From Ephydatia muelleri (lineage: Eukaryota; Porifera; Demospongiae; Spongillida; Spongillidae): a DNA stretch of 64,000 bases. Where the stretch lies: assembly GCA_013339895.1 (NCBI GenBank), contig JABACO010000001.1:12261348-12325347 (forward strand). Direction: 5' to 3'. Numbering within the stretch: position 1 is the stretch's first letter; every line of letters starts with the position of its first letter. A program made the translations under genes and the position numbers. Positions 1 to 12,886 of this stretch are shown here, piece by piece. The notes under the pieces were generated by a model, which searched no databases, was not told the origin of the DNA, and worked only from the letters and a program-made list of their open reading frames with translations.

Positions 1-555
1 TGCGCACGCGGCTAATTATCGGGATGGTCCTATGTATAATGGTCCGTGGGCGTGGTTTGCCACCATATTCAGTAAGAAAAGGGGGGTTCGTCCGAACCCC
101 CTCGAACCCCCGCTCCCCCTGCGTACGCCCCTGGTTGTGAAATCGACTTAAGCCGAGTAGTTCCACCCTATACATGTAAGTTGGAATTATTATAATTCTA
201 GTTATCGCCATAAAAGGCTTTGTTTATTTGTGACGTCATCATAACTGTCTATTATCTCTATAAGTATTATATGGCTTCTATATTGGTGTCGGGCTGTTTT
301 TTACTTTTTTATATATCTGCGACTCTAGACGCCCAAACACTAAATGCGTAAGTTGAGACCAAATAGATTATAGGAATTCCGTGATTGCTTATCTGAGAGG
401 GAGGGTGTGGAGTGAGTGTGGAGGAGGGAAGAGAGAGGTGAGGAGGTGGACTATATACATGTGAATCGCATCGCGATTTATAATGGTGGTGACCCCACTC
501 AGCGTCTTGTATATAGCTTATACATTTTCCTTCCACATTCACATGTGATAGACCT
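1..555. other. Upstream intergenic region
   Basis: No open reading frame here is convincing. The first 140 bases hold a G-run/C-run hairpin (GGGGGGTTCG then CGAACCCCC) followed by C-rich sequence. This type of G-rich repeat recurs near 30,120-30,330. The rest is AT-rich and presumably includes the promoter of the gene starting at 556. Confidence 0.5.
231..238 (+). promoter_or_regulatory. CRE-like palindrome TGACGTCA
   Basis: A perfect TGACGTCA (CREB/ATF consensus) lies about 320 bases upstream of the start codon at 556. Only the motif is seen; a role in expressing the TM2-like gene is inference. Confidence 0.25.
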
Positions 556-1637
556 ATGGCGGGGGGAGGCGACTCATGCTCCAGCAGTAGTGACTGCTAT
601 CCTGCCGACCTCAATGGGTCCGTCGTACCGCCCCTGTACATAAACTGTTCCGATCACAAATGTGTATGCAGCAGCTGCTTCTATGCTACAAACTCGTACA
701 AATCTTGTACGTACCAGAAATGCTGGATGTATGACGTAGCAACACGAACGTGCACTGACTTGAGGAAGGAACAAAGGACAGCCTTCTTGCTTTCCTTTTT
801 TCTGTCCATTACTGGAGCTGCTAATTTCTACATTCAGCGATATGACTTAGGTAATGTACTCAATCGATTGTGCAATCGTAACAGCTAGTTTATCAGTGGC
901 TTTGTTTTACCGGGTTACTCTTTTAGATCGTGATACTGCTCGTTAATTTAAAAATCGCTTCATACATGTGTTGCATGTAGAGACTACATTTTATTATAAT
1001 CCGTTTTTTGCATTTTACCGGCATTATGCACGCCCTCTGTATGTTGGTTAGTGGCATGCATTTGCACTGCAACATGTACCCTGGCAAACAAATCGACGCG
1101 CCTGTGTTGTTTACTGCATGCATGACTTGAATTGTACCGATTCGTTTAAAATATGCATACATGATTCTTATAATGTAGTTACTAATATAATTGTATAACC
1201 TTAGTGTTATGGGCAAGGAACTAAATCATGTCAGAATAAGCGTACTGATTCAATTATACGTGAGCACTTGATAATTGTTTTTCAATACAGGTGGTGTTCA
1301 GCTTGGCATTTTTCTCCTGTTACCAATTGTGCTACTACTACTATTCTGCTTGATCTTAATGGTAATATTTGTTATAGACCTTTTGTTCATTTCAAGATGC
1401 AGAGAGTATTTCGAACCAATCTGTAAGTCGTTAAAACCTGCACGTGGTTGAAATGCTCATCAAACCCTTTCCTAACATTGCCCAGATGGAAGTGGTGGCT
1501 GTTTGTGGTGGCCCATTTTGGTCCTGTCATGCACATGGATACTTCTGGTAGCTATGTGGTGGGTGACAGATCTTTTTGTCTTTGCTGCTGACCTGAGACC
1601 ATCAGGAGATGGATGTCCTTTGAAGCACAACTTATAA
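556..1637 (+). CDS. TM2-domain-like membrane protein (3 exons)
   Basis: Exons are 556-850, 1291-1422 and 1486-1637, all with GT-AG introns and matching phases (1, 1). They give a 192-residue protein. The first about 70 residues are Cys-rich (nine Cys, including CVCSSC), which suggests an extracellular or lumenal disulphide-bonded head. A TM2-like module starts at about residue 73: a first hydrophobic helix AFLLSFFLSITGAANFY, a very hydrophobic second exon (LLLPIVLLLLFCLILMVIF), and a third exon with WILLVAMWWVTDLFVFAAD. The module ends with an Asp/Gly-rich tail that has a Cys, as in TM2 proteins. The canonical TM2 DRF motif is replaced by AANFY. The start at 556 is the first ATG of the open frame. 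Its function is unknown; an integral membrane protein is the only safe call. The exon structure is well supported; the family assignment is moderate. Confidence 0.7.
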
Positions 1638-1663
1638 TACATGTACACCAACCAAGAAGCAGG

Positions 1664-2417
1664 CAGGCCCGTAGCCAGGGGGGTGCAAACGGGTGCAATT
1701 GCACCCCCCCACTGGATGCAAGGTCCGCTTGGCAGGCTATGAATATTATTCACTTGATTGTTTATTGCAGTGCAATCTACATGTACACATATTAACGAGA
1801 TTTGCCATGCAGTTGTCTGCATGTATATTGTGCACGTGTGCATGTGTGCATGTAAGAGCACTGGTACTATCCAAATGCAAGATCGGAAAGATGGCTACAA
1901 GGCATCATGCATGTATCATATTCGGCGTAAACAGCTCCCTATCTAGTCAGTAACCCATCCCAAAAGCAAGAACTCCGACATTCCCTCCAGTATTCCATAC
2001 AAAAAGATGCCTGTTACAGTTGTCGTCTGCTTGGTTCTGACTTGTGAACAAACCTTTTTCACTAGTCAAGTGGAATCTAAGCATCTGTGCTCGCAGGCAT
2101 GGAAATCATATAAAAAATAATTTACAAAGTTTTTGTAGTTTTATGCATCAAACAAGCGTTGGCTCCTGGGGCTCCGCCCCAGACCCCGATGGGGGAGCTT
2201 GCAGCACTTCCCCATACCTCCTAGCTGGGCAGCAGGGGGCCACCCCTCCCGCACCTTCCCCCGGCTGCGGCTTTCTCAATTTCATACAAATCCTGCATCT
2301 GGCAGTGTGTACCCTACCATACATACATGTACATTATCCTGGCTACACCATTGCATGGTTGAGTCCACTTATAACATGCTTTGCACCCCCCGAACACGCA
2401 GCCTGGCTACGGGCCTG
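1664..2417. mobile_element. Non-autonomous hAT-like DNA element with TSD
   Basis: The ends are inverted copies: CAGGCCCGTAGCCAGG at 1664 and CCTGGCTACGGGCCTG ending at 2417, each followed inward by a GGGGTGCAA / TTGCACCCC type block. The element is flanked by a 7-bp direct repeat AAGCAGG (1657-1663 and 2418-2424). It has no transposase. CAGGxxCGTAGCC-type termini are typical of hAT-like elements, which usually make 5-8 bp duplications. The insertion lies just 3' of the TM2-like gene, whose stop codon ends at 1637. Confidence 0.7.
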
Positions 2418-2424
2418 AAGCAGG

Positions 2425-3162
2425 TATCAGTCATAATTCCCCAACCAGCTCATTCCCGACATTTCTTTCCATGTAAACTAGCATCTTGGAAGCAGTATCT
2501 GCCGGTTATTTTTGAAGGCATGCACAACTTCACTGAAAGGTTCTCATTGCCAGTCTGTAGTTGCATGTGCCTTGCACAACTCTTCACATACATGTCTACA
2601 TGTGATGACAGTTTGAATAATGCACTGTTGGAGAATCCTTGTAGTCCTCGTGAACACTGAAGTATATACGCCTGCATGCTGTTGTTATCGGGATTTGGCC
2701 TGGTATTCACCTAAGATCAGCTACACACGTACACTGCACTTGCCGCCCACTGTTAATTGACCCATTTACTTGTCCCTGTGCAATGTATAGCGCTCTGAGC
2801 CATACGAATGCCATGGTCAAAAACGCTTTGCTCATCATGCAGCTAGTTAATTAATAAGTAATAGTTGCCTTTAAGCTTTCTAGATTGTCTATAGTTTCCA
2901 TGTCTGCTACATTCCGCTTTCTCCTCCGTCTAATCATAGGGTTATTATCAGTACCGACAATATATTTCATCAATCTTCAACATGCAGTAGCAACGATACT
3001 TGAAGTCTTATAGCGTTCTAAATAAGCATATATGCCATATATGTACCATATGACATGAATATGCGGCACCTCCCAGATTTCTAAATTTACATCTACCACT
3101 ATCATCCGGTTTGGAAAAGTACTATAAACCGTGCGTGGCTGGGCATTATTTGTTGGCAAGCC
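2425..3162. other. Intergenic, no gene seen
   Basis: Both strands are interrupted by frequent stops. The sequence is AT-rich with scattered ACATGTA words. I see no exon that fits the neighbouring genes. Confidence 0.4.
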
Positions 3163-4022
3163 ATGGCGATCAGAACTCTTGCAGTGTTGGCGTTCATTTT
3201 GTATTCAGGTACGCGACTGCATGGCACGTACGCAGCACGGGCGCTTGTTCCGTATTGTGTTTAATTACTCCTAACGGCTCTTTTGTGTGCAGCCGTCAGG
3301 CTCGGTGCTGGACAGACGTGCCAAAATATCGCAACCTGGCCGTTGTCTTCGCCTTTGCCCTATGACGTATCCCTGACCTCAGCCAATCCGCTTGGCTTTG
3401 GCACGTTCACGTCCTTCAATTCCGAAACCTTCCCGCCCAACCCGTGCGTCTCTGTGACCGCATCCAACAACAAGTACATCCTCGTTTCTGTGAGTTAAAG
3501 TAGATTTTAAAGTTTGTGTGGCCGCGTGTGTTTTGGAAGCAAGCCCATTTTTGGTGTGGTTATGTGTGTGTGCGTTTGCGCGTGTGAGTGTGTGTGAGCG
3601 TGTGCGCGTGTGAGTGTGTGTGCGTGCGTGTGTGTGTGGGTCAGTGTAGTGTGGGCTCTTTCATAGGTGTGCATCAGTCGCTACAGCTTACTTCAACCCC
3701 TGGAATGTGTCTATGGGGTAAATGTCCATATAAGGTAGCACAGGGAACATGCCAGAGACTGCATGTGGTCACCTTAGTAGGACAATGTTTGGTGCTTGGC
3801 ATCTGGCACATTCGGCTCTCACATATCAGTGCTCACATATCAGCAGGACGCTTCTCCACCTCCCCCATGGGAGAATGCCATTTTAGGTGTGCATTAAAGC
3901 TGCTCAGTGTCATGTTGCCATGGTGTTATTCATGGGATAGCACTCTATATTCACAGATGTCAGGCTTCCCCTTATTAGGGATACACACAGTCAGGATTCC
4001 TCCTTTCTAGGTGTGTGTTGTG

Positions 4023-4075
<53 letters not shown>

Positions 4076-5831
4076 TGGAAGTTTGAGTTCCTATAAGTTT
4101 TTTGTTGATATTTGAGAAATACTCTGAAACGCTTTCTCCTGATTTGATAGAAATCATAGTGGCATTTTCTGTTATTAATTTGCCCACACCCAGTGCAATG
4201 TTTTGCTAACCAAATTTGAAAACAACCCCTCTGAAACGGTTTAGATTACTGCAGCCTTTTACAAGTGACTCGCGATTACTCATGGGTTCCAGTGAAGTGC
4301 TTTAACTAGGGGAATCGATTCATACAAGTCCCATGTTAATCTGAAGCGAAGCAAAATAGATACTGAAATCTAAATATGTAATATTAGCTACAGGTACCAT
4401 CCCCTATCCACTTTCTCAAAAAGTCAAATTCATTAATGCATATTTTGAAACCTCATTTCAAGGTTTAATAGTTTGACGATGGGGTCCATACAGTTTTCCT
4501 TGCCCCTTCGACATTGTGATGTATAAATCGATTGGGCCTATATATGCAACACACACATTGGTCTCATGCAAATACATGCACGTGCATGTAGAAATTTATG
4601 TATTTAATTAGCACCGTTTAGCGACACTGTTGCTCCTTGGTAATGGAATACGAATGTCCATTTCTACATTAGGTTCAGGTCACAGCTCTCATCACTAACT
4701 CCAGGATATGGTAAGCCATGTTAGACTTGCCGCAGTTTGTTTGCCTATAGTTGTTTTTGTCAAATCCACATGTGGCATGTGTGATCCGTTGTGTTGTAGT
4801 CTTGCATATGCCTCAATGTGCAGTGTGTGTGTCTGTATACATTCTATGCTGTGCACATGCCATGTGTGTTAGCATCTATGTGTGGGCATTTAGCATTTAT
4901 GCATGTTGCTTATGTACACGAGTATAAAATGTGGTAATTAACACTTGCTCCCATAGAGGGACTTTCTTTTTTGTTTTCAAAAAAAAAAACCTACTAAAAC
5001 AAGGCTTTCTTGCTTTGTCATCTGTATTTACATCACGTTTTGTTGCAGTGTTCGACAGAATGGTGAAGTGGCAGGCAGCTGTGGATCGGTGCGTCTTTAA
5101 TCATTGTGTCTATGTTTTTTGTGTGCATGAATATGTGTATGCTTGTGCACTGATGTTTTATCCCAATTACGTTTTGCCATGCTATGTAAACTTACTAAAT
5201 TTTGAACATACATTATTGTTTCTATCGTATGTATGAAACATTCTATTGATCATTTTGTATTGGAATATTACAGTGGATCCTATCCATCCTCTGCCTGCAC
5301 ATGGCATGTATATGCTGTGATTTTAACTCTTCCCTCCTCCTCCCCATGTAATACTCTACTCCTGCCTTTTAGGGTTTTGTAATCTATTGTGCTCAAGTCG
5401 TCAATAGCAATCCCACAGTCGTGTTCTACTGTGACTCCTCTTGTGACATTGCTGATGTCTCTTATTACTACCGGGTTAACGTCAGTGATGTCACAGGTAA
5501 AATAGTGCTGGGGATATGTTTTATATTTCATTGTAATTTCTGTTCGGTCCCCTGTCCTTTCTCCTCCTTTACACACCTTCCCATCCTCCTTCCATCCCGC
5601 TTTTCACACTGTCTTCCCACAGTGACCCAGGACGAGTACTGGTGTGATACCTATAGAGCTGTCGCAGAAAGCAACCTTCCCTCCTCCCTCCTCGCCTATG
5701 ACCCTCTTGCTACCCAATCGGCTCCATTGTTCCAAGTTGGCTCCGCCCCATCTGCCACTCCTACCTTGCTCGTGATCATGGCAGTCTCACTATTTGCCGC
5801 CATTTTCCTATACACACGCGAATTTGTGTGA
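3163..5831 (+). CDS. Hypothetical secreted/type I membrane protein (6 exons)
   Basis: Exons are 3163-3208, 3293-3489, 4673-4710, 5049-5088, 5373-5496 and 5623-5831. All borders are AG/GT and all phases agree, giving 217 residues. Exon 1 encodes a signal peptide (MAIRTLAVLAFILYS). The mature part has eight Cys spread over exons 2-6 (for example GQTCQN, NPCVSV, SCGS, IYC, FYCDSSC, YWCD), an even number that fits disulphides. Exon 6 ends with a transmembrane helix (LLVIMAVSLFAAIFLY) and a six-residue tail TREFV-like, so a type I topology is likely. A GPI anchor is less likely because of the charged tail. I recognise no domain. A degenerate copy of exon 6 lies at 25,745-26,010. Introns 2 and 3 hold GT microsatellites. 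Gene structure confidence is good; function is unknown. Confidence 0.65.
4011..4074. repeat. (GT)n microsatellite in intron 2
   Basis: An almost pure GT run inside the second intron of the 3163-5831 gene. A related GT/GCGT-rich stretch occurs at about 3560-3640. Confidence 0.9.
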
Positions 5832-6282
5832 ACAACAAAATTTTACGGACACATTCAGCACTAGTTTCCCTTTAAGTCACCTTTTATGTTTTTCCGCATT
5901 GTTACCATGCTCTTAGAGAGCTCTCATTTCTGTATGTGCATGTTTGTGTGCAAAGGACCACCTCGCCCACTCTTCAGCCGGGCTGCTGTGGGCGTGTGGT
6001 CTCTCGTGTGATTAGCTAGTTGTGCAATGTATTGTTCTCTTCTTTCTATCCATTGAAAACGATGAAGTGTTCTGTGAGTACATGGACACCCTTCCTGTGC
6101 ATCAGCATATAACTGTAATTTTTTGTGTGAGATATAGTTTTATTTGTGAATTGACCTTGCATGCTTCGAAGAACAATTGGTGAGCAACATTCATTTAACT
6201 CCCCCAACTCCTAAAAAGGTGGCTATGATTTTTTTGTTAAGACTTAATTGGCAATATAATGCTGAGTGTACAACATGCTTGT

Positions 6283-6415
6283 GTGCATGTGTGTGTGTGT
6301 GTGTGTGTGTGCATGTGTGGGTTTTGTGCGTGCATGTGTGTGTTTTTAATTTGTGTGTGATGCGTGTTTTTTGTGTGTGCATGTTTATGTGTGGGCATGT
6401 GTGTGTGTGTATGTG
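6283..6415. repeat. GT/GCAT-rich microsatellite
   Basis: An imperfect GTGTGT/GCATGTGT tract. The open frames across it are simple-sequence artefacts. Confidence 0.85.
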
Positions 6416-6429
6416 CATAGCATCATATG

Positions 6430-6655
6430 GGATCGTTTCCGCGAAAAGGGACCTAACGCATACATTATACAAATTCCAGTACGCGCAATTGAAATGTAAC
6501 GCTTGCGTTGAAATGTATGGCTAATTAAAAATTTGGAGCCTTATTACTGAATGACAGATACGCAGAATCAAATGCGTAAGAAGCAATGTGTAGAGAACAT
6601 TTCGGATTTCCAGAATATAAGATGCGTTAGGTACCTTTTTCGTGGAAAGGATTCC
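6430..6655. mobile_element. Short TIR element of the GGATCGTTTCC family
   Basis: The left end reads GGATCGTTTCCGCG, then AAAAGGGACCTAACGCAT. The right end is a diverged inverse of this (ATGCGTTAGG, then a GGAAAGGATTCC end). The body contains CAGTACGCGCAATTGAAATG, related to blocks at about 45,920 and 47,240. It is a MITE with no coding capacity, and the family recurs at 47,429 and 49,409. Confidence 0.6.
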
Positions 6656-8094
6656 ATTTACCAATGCAAGGTATAATCAATCTTAAAAAAAGAAAAAGCT
6701 AATTGCCAACCACCAAACCGTAAGAGTAGAATAATATGGTAGACTGAAATATACTACTTCCTCCCATGGTGCGTTACCATACATGGCACACATGCGCATG
6801 TATAAGTGCCACATATAGGAGGCTATGGTATATGCAATGGGTATAGGTCCCCCGTATTTATCTGTCACTAGATAAATACGTATTAACCACTCACAGGTGG
6901 GGGTATCATGAGCCCCAACGCTCACTCATTGTTGCCTACATTTGGCATATACCAATCACAAGCAATGGCACCAAGTTTCACTAAAGGTGTGAACTGACCA
7001 ATAATATAACAAGACGGAAGATAGTACATTGTATATTTTGCTGTGAAAATGGTCTGCAAAAAGTTGTTTACGATATAGCCACTAATGTGCCACGCCCACT
7101 AACTTTCAAACGGGCTGTATTCACCAGTATAGAACACAACCTACACCCAATACCAGTTTGCTAGCCAAGAAGTTCCAGTTGATCCAACAACATATTCCTG
7201 ATTATGCCAAATAGTTTGACTGACTGACAACCTGTGTCTTCGCTCCTTTCAATATTCCACACCACAGATAACTAAAATAGTTATTGTACGTTTTGCAAGA
7301 GATTCAGTCAAGCATTTTGGTAATAGTTTTACCGTGACTCCAAGTCATTGAAATATACACATGCGTTTATAGGTGCACTTTATTAAGCTGTCAAAGGTAT
7401 TTCAAAATGCCATGTTCACTCTTCTTTATACATTTCTCTACCCAAAGTAAAGTACTTCGTTCAGAATGACTGTTTCTTAGTGTTCCAACCAGTACAGTTC
7501 TTCATGGCTCTGGCATTGCATGTGCATGTTAAATACATCAGCTATTTTGATTAAAAAAGGAGGGCTCAATTGTAATGGCCACTGATTGCTGAATTGACTC
7601 AAGCAGATTACTGTTGACAGCATCAATACACCTAACAGTAAGTTACTACCTGACAATCCAATCAAAAAGGTTCCAGAGACTGATACAAACATGCTGCCTC
7701 CTAACGCTCCCCTAGGCTGCAATACTAACAATACTGATACCTCCTACTGAAACTAACATATATCAATACATGTCCAGCACTGCTATTGTCCTATTGCACA
7801 TAGTATGTTTGAAGGTCCTTCAGGGGATTGTTCCAATAAAAATGGCATGCAGTTGGTTCGTATTCAACCAATGATTTTCTATCCTTTCAGCCTTATGACA
7901 TACTATCTGAGGGCTAACTTCATAGGTTAGTTGAACGTTGCGTTGTCCATGCAAGCAAATAGCAATGGAGCAAGCAAAATGCACCAAACACCATTTAGCT
8001 TCCTCCTAATGCAATCAACAGGCTGCCAAATGTCCAACACTATCGGACACTGTAAATAGAGCTGGACCAATAACTCGCTCAATCTCAGGGATTC
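6656..8094. other. Intergenic, no gene seen
   Basis: AT-rich, with no supportable exon on either strand. The 3' part grades into a diverged copy of the satellite linker described next. Confidence 0.4.
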
Positions 8095-8320
8095 ATTCAA
8101 ATGGCAGATACATCTCCATTGTCTCGAATTGGACTTAAAATGCTTGAGTTCCACAAATGATATTTCTGGTATCATGTGACACTCTTGCTAACCTATAGGT
8201 AAACTAATGGAAAGCTCACTTGTCATGATCAATGATTGTCAATTTGTTCCAAAGTTTGTCTTGTAAAGCTGGCTGAAATAATACTTACCAACAACTTGCT
8301 GCGTTCTCCTGTGTACATTA
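8095..8320. repeat. Diverged, 5'-truncated satellite linker copy
   Basis: It matches the distal part of the linker blocks (for example GGCAGATACATCTCCATTGT, GGTATCATGTGACACTC, AAAGCTGGCTGAAATAATAC). It marks the left edge of the array. Confidence 0.75.
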
Positions 8321-10904
8321 ATATGCTGCCTTCTAATACAACCTATACAGGTTGCCACAGACCCAACACAAACGCTGCCTCCTAATACTGCCAATAGACT
8401 GCAATACAACGAATGACAATATGCTGCCACCTACCACAGCTGGAGCGATGACTAAGGAAAGTAATTAGGTTGGGGCCTGAGGCGCCATAGGGTTTAGGGC
8501 CCACGCTCCTTTGGTCAGTATTTCACCCACATTCCGAATCACACTCAAAAAAACATCCGTCTCTTATCCTCAACTTTTTACAATTCTTAGGCCGCATGGT
8601 TGCACCGTCGGCGCCATATAGCGCATGAAACGTGCAATAAAAACTTCTTTAATGCAACCTACAGGCTGCCGCAGACCGAACACTAATATGCTGCCTCCTA
8701 ATGCAACCTATAGCCTGCAAAGACCCAACCCTAATATGCTGCCTCCTAATGCCACCTATAGCCTGCAAAGCCCCAACCCTAATATGCTGCATCCTAATGC
8801 AACCTACTGACTGCAATACACCCAACACTAATATGCTGCTGCCTAATGCAACCTACAGTTGCAAAGACCCAACACTAACATGTTGCCTCCTAATGCAACC
8901 TACAGTTGCAAAGACCCAACACTAATACGCTGCCTCCTCACCCAACACTAATATGCTGCCTTCTAATGCAATCTACAGTTGCAAAGACCCAACACTAATA
9001 AGTTGCCTCCTAATGCAACCTACAGGTTGCAAAGACCCAACACTAATATGCTGCCTCCTCACCCAACACTAATATGCTGCCTTCTAATGCAACCTACAGT
9101 TGCAAAGACCCAACACTAATAAGCTGCCTCCTAATGCAACCTACAGGTTGCAAAGACCCAACACTAATATGCGGCCTCCTAATGCAACCTACAGTTGCAA
9201 AGACCCAACACTAATATGTTGCCTCCTAGTGCCAACCTACAGACTGCAATACACCCAACACTAATATGCTGCTGCCTAATGCAACCTACAGTTGCAAAGA
9301 CCCAACACTAACATGTTGCCTCCTAATGCAACCTACAGTTGCAAAGACCCAACACTAATACGCTGCCTCCTCACCCAACACTAATATGCTGCCTTCTAAT
9401 GCAACCTACAGTTGCAAAGACCCAACACTAATAAGCTGCCTCCTAATGCAACCTACAGGTTGCAAAGACCCAACACTAATATGCTGCCTCCTCACCCAAC
9501 ACTAATATGCTGCCTTCTAATGCAACCTACAGTTGCAAAGACCCAACACTAATAAGCTGCCTCCTAATGCAACCTACAGGTTGCAAAGACCCAACACTAA
9601 TATGCTGCCTCCTAGTGCCAACCTACAGACTGCAATACACCCAACACTAATATGCTGTCTCCAAATGCAACCAACAGACTGCAATACACTAACACTAATG
9701 TACTGCCTCCTAATGCAACCTACAGGCTACCACAGACCCAACGCTAATATGTTGCCTCCTAATGCAACCTACAATTGCAAAGACCCAACACTAATATGCT
9801 GCCTTCTAATGCAACCGACAGTTGCAAAGACCCAACACTAATACGTTGCCTCCTAATGCAACCTACAGTTGCAAAGACCCAACACTAATATGCTGCCTTC
9901 TAATGCAGCCTACAGACTGCAATACACCCAACACTAATATGCTGCCTACTAATGCAACCAACGGACTGCAATACACCCAACACTAATATGCTGCCTCCTA
10001 ATGCAACCTACATACCCAACACTAATATGCTGCCTTCTAATGCAACCTACAGTTGCAAAGATGATATGCTGCCTCCTAGTGCCAACCTACAGTTGCAATG
10101 ACCCAACACTAATATGCTGCCTCCTAATGCAACCTACAGACCCAACACTAATATGTTGCCTCCTAATGCAACCTACAGTTGCAAAGACCCAACAGTAATA
10201 TGCTGCCTCCTAATGCAGCCTACAGTTGCAAAGACCCAACACTAATATGCGGCCTCCTAATGCAACCTACAGTTGCAAAGACCCAACACTAATATGCTGC
10301 CTTCTAATGCAACCGACAGTTGCAAAGACCGAACACTAATACGTTGCCTCCTAATGCAACCGACAGTTGCAAAGACCCAACACTAATATGCTGCCTTCTA
10401 ATGCAGCCTACAGACTGCAATACACCCAACACTAATATGCTGCCTACTACTGCAACCAACAGACTGCAATACACCCAACACTAATATGCTGCCTCCTAAT
10501 GCTACCTACATACCCAACACTAATATGCTGCCTCCTAATTTGCAAAGTCCCAACACTATAATATGCTGCCTTCTAATGCAACCTACAGTTGCAAAGATGA
10601 TATGCTGCCACCTAGTGCCAACCTACAGTTGCAATGACCCAACACTAATATGCGGCATCCTAATGCAACCTACAGACTGCAATGCACCCAACACTAATAT
10701 GCTGCCTCCTAATGCAACCTACAGACCTAACACTAATATGTTGCCTCCTAATGCAACCTACAGTTGCAAAGACCCAACAGTAATATGCTGCCTCCTAATG
10801 CAGCCTACAGTTGCAAAGACCCAACACTAATATGCGGCCTCCTAATGCAACCTACAGTTGCAAAGACCCAACACTAATATGCGGCCTCCTAATGCAACCT
10901 ATGG

Positions 10905-11515
10905 CCTGCCATACACAAAACACTAATATGTTGTCTCCGAATGCAACCTACAATCTGTAATATAATCAATATGTTAATAGACACTAACAATTACCTTTAT
11001 GGATCCAAATAACATACATTGCAACATTTTCTACAATGGATAAGTTCAAAGACATATAATGGTTCGGTTTCACAATCATTTAAGAAAGCAGTGTAATTAC
11101 AAGAATTATTAATCAATTTATAGCAGAAGTATGAGCAACAAAAATCAATGTAACTTGCATCCAAGTGTAGGTTACGTTTGGTTGAGAGGTGAATTTAATT
11201 GCATGAAGTTTAGATTTCATTTTTTCTTGTGAAGTCCTGAGAAAAAAATGCACCATTAGGAAGAAATATGTTACTTGAAGGTGGTGGATGTTCGTTAGCA
11301 GATACATCTCCATTGTCTCAAATAGGATTCAAAATGATTGACTTCCAAAATTGATATTCTTCATACTTATGGTATCATGTGACACTCATGCTAACCTAAA
11401 TTAATGGAAAGCTCACGTGTTATGAGCATTAATTGTCATGTTGTCCCAAAGATTGTCTTGGAAAGCTGGCTGAAATAATACTGACCAACAACTTGCTGCT
11501 CTCTCCTGTCTACAC
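10905..11515. repeat. Satellite linker block 1
   Basis: A non-47-bp block that starts after a TGTTGTCTCCGAATGCAACC variant unit and ends at CTCTCCTGTCTACACAGATG. Its minus strand has a 66-codon open frame (11,113-11,313) that is also present in blocks 2 and 3. Confidence 0.85.
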
Positions 11516-12886
11516 AGATGCAACACTAATATGCTGTCTACTAACAGGCTGCCACAGACCCAACACTAATATGCTGCCTCCTAATGCAACCTACAGTTGC
11601 AAAGACCCAACACTAATATGCTGCCTCCTAATGCAACCTACAATTGCAAAGACCCAACACTAATATGCTGCCTCCTAATGCAACCTACAGTTGCAAAGAC
11701 CCAACACTAATATGCTGCCTTCTAATGCAAACTACAGACTGCAATACACCCAACACTAATATGCTGCCTCCTAATGCAACCTACAGACTGCAATACACCC
11801 AACACTAATATGCTGCCTCCTAATGCAACCCACAGTTGCAAAGACCCAACACTAATATGCTGCCTCCTAATGCAACCTACAGTTGCAAAGACCCAACACT
11901 AATATGCTGCCTCCTAATGCAACCTACAGTTGCAAAGACCCAACACTAATATGCGGCCTCCTAATGCAACTACAGACTGCAATGCACCCAACACTAATAT
12001 GCTGCCTACTAATGCAACTTACAGGCTGCCACAGACCCAATACAAATATGCTGCCTCCTAATGCAACCACAGACCCAACACTAATATGTTGCCTCCTAAT
12101 GCAACCTACAGTTGCAAAGACCCAACACTAAAATGTTGCCTCCTAATGCAACCTACAGTTGCAACGACCCAACACTAATATGCTGCCTCCTAATGCAACC
12201 TACAGACTGCAATGCAATCTACAGGCTGCCACAGACCCAACACAAATATGCTGCCTCCTAATGCAACCTACAGACCCAACACTAATATGTTGCCTCCTAA
12301 TTTGCAAAGACCGAACACTAATATGCTGCCTTCTAATGCAACCTACAGTTGCAAAGACCCAACACTAAAATGTTGCCTCCTAATGCAACCTACAGTTGCA
12401 ACGACCCAACACTAATATGCTGCCTCCTAATGCAACCTACATACCCAACACTAATATGCTGCCTCCTAATTTGCAAAGTCCCAACACTATAATATGCTGC
12501 CTTCTAATGCAACCTACAGTTGCAAAGATGATATGCTGCCACCTAGTGCCAACCTACAGTTGCAATGACCCAACACTAATATGCGGCATCCTAATGCAAC
12601 CTACAGACTGCAATGCACCCAACACTAATATGCTGCCTCCTAATGCAACCTACAGGTTGCCACCTACCCAACACTAATATGCTGCCTCCTAATGCAACCT
12701 ACAGACCCAACACTAATATGTTGCCTCCTAATGCAACCTACAGTTGCAAAGACCCAACAGTAATATGCTGCCTCCTAATGCAGCCTACAGTTGCAAAGAC
12801 CCAACACTAATATGCGGCCTCCTAATGCAACCTACAGTTTCAAAGACCCAACACTAATATGCGGCCTCCTAATGCAACCTATGGCC

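Noticed and set aside
11113-11313. 66-codon minus-strand frame conserved in three linker blocks
   Set aside because: Conservation follows from recent block duplication; the diverged blocks 4 and 5 break the frame.
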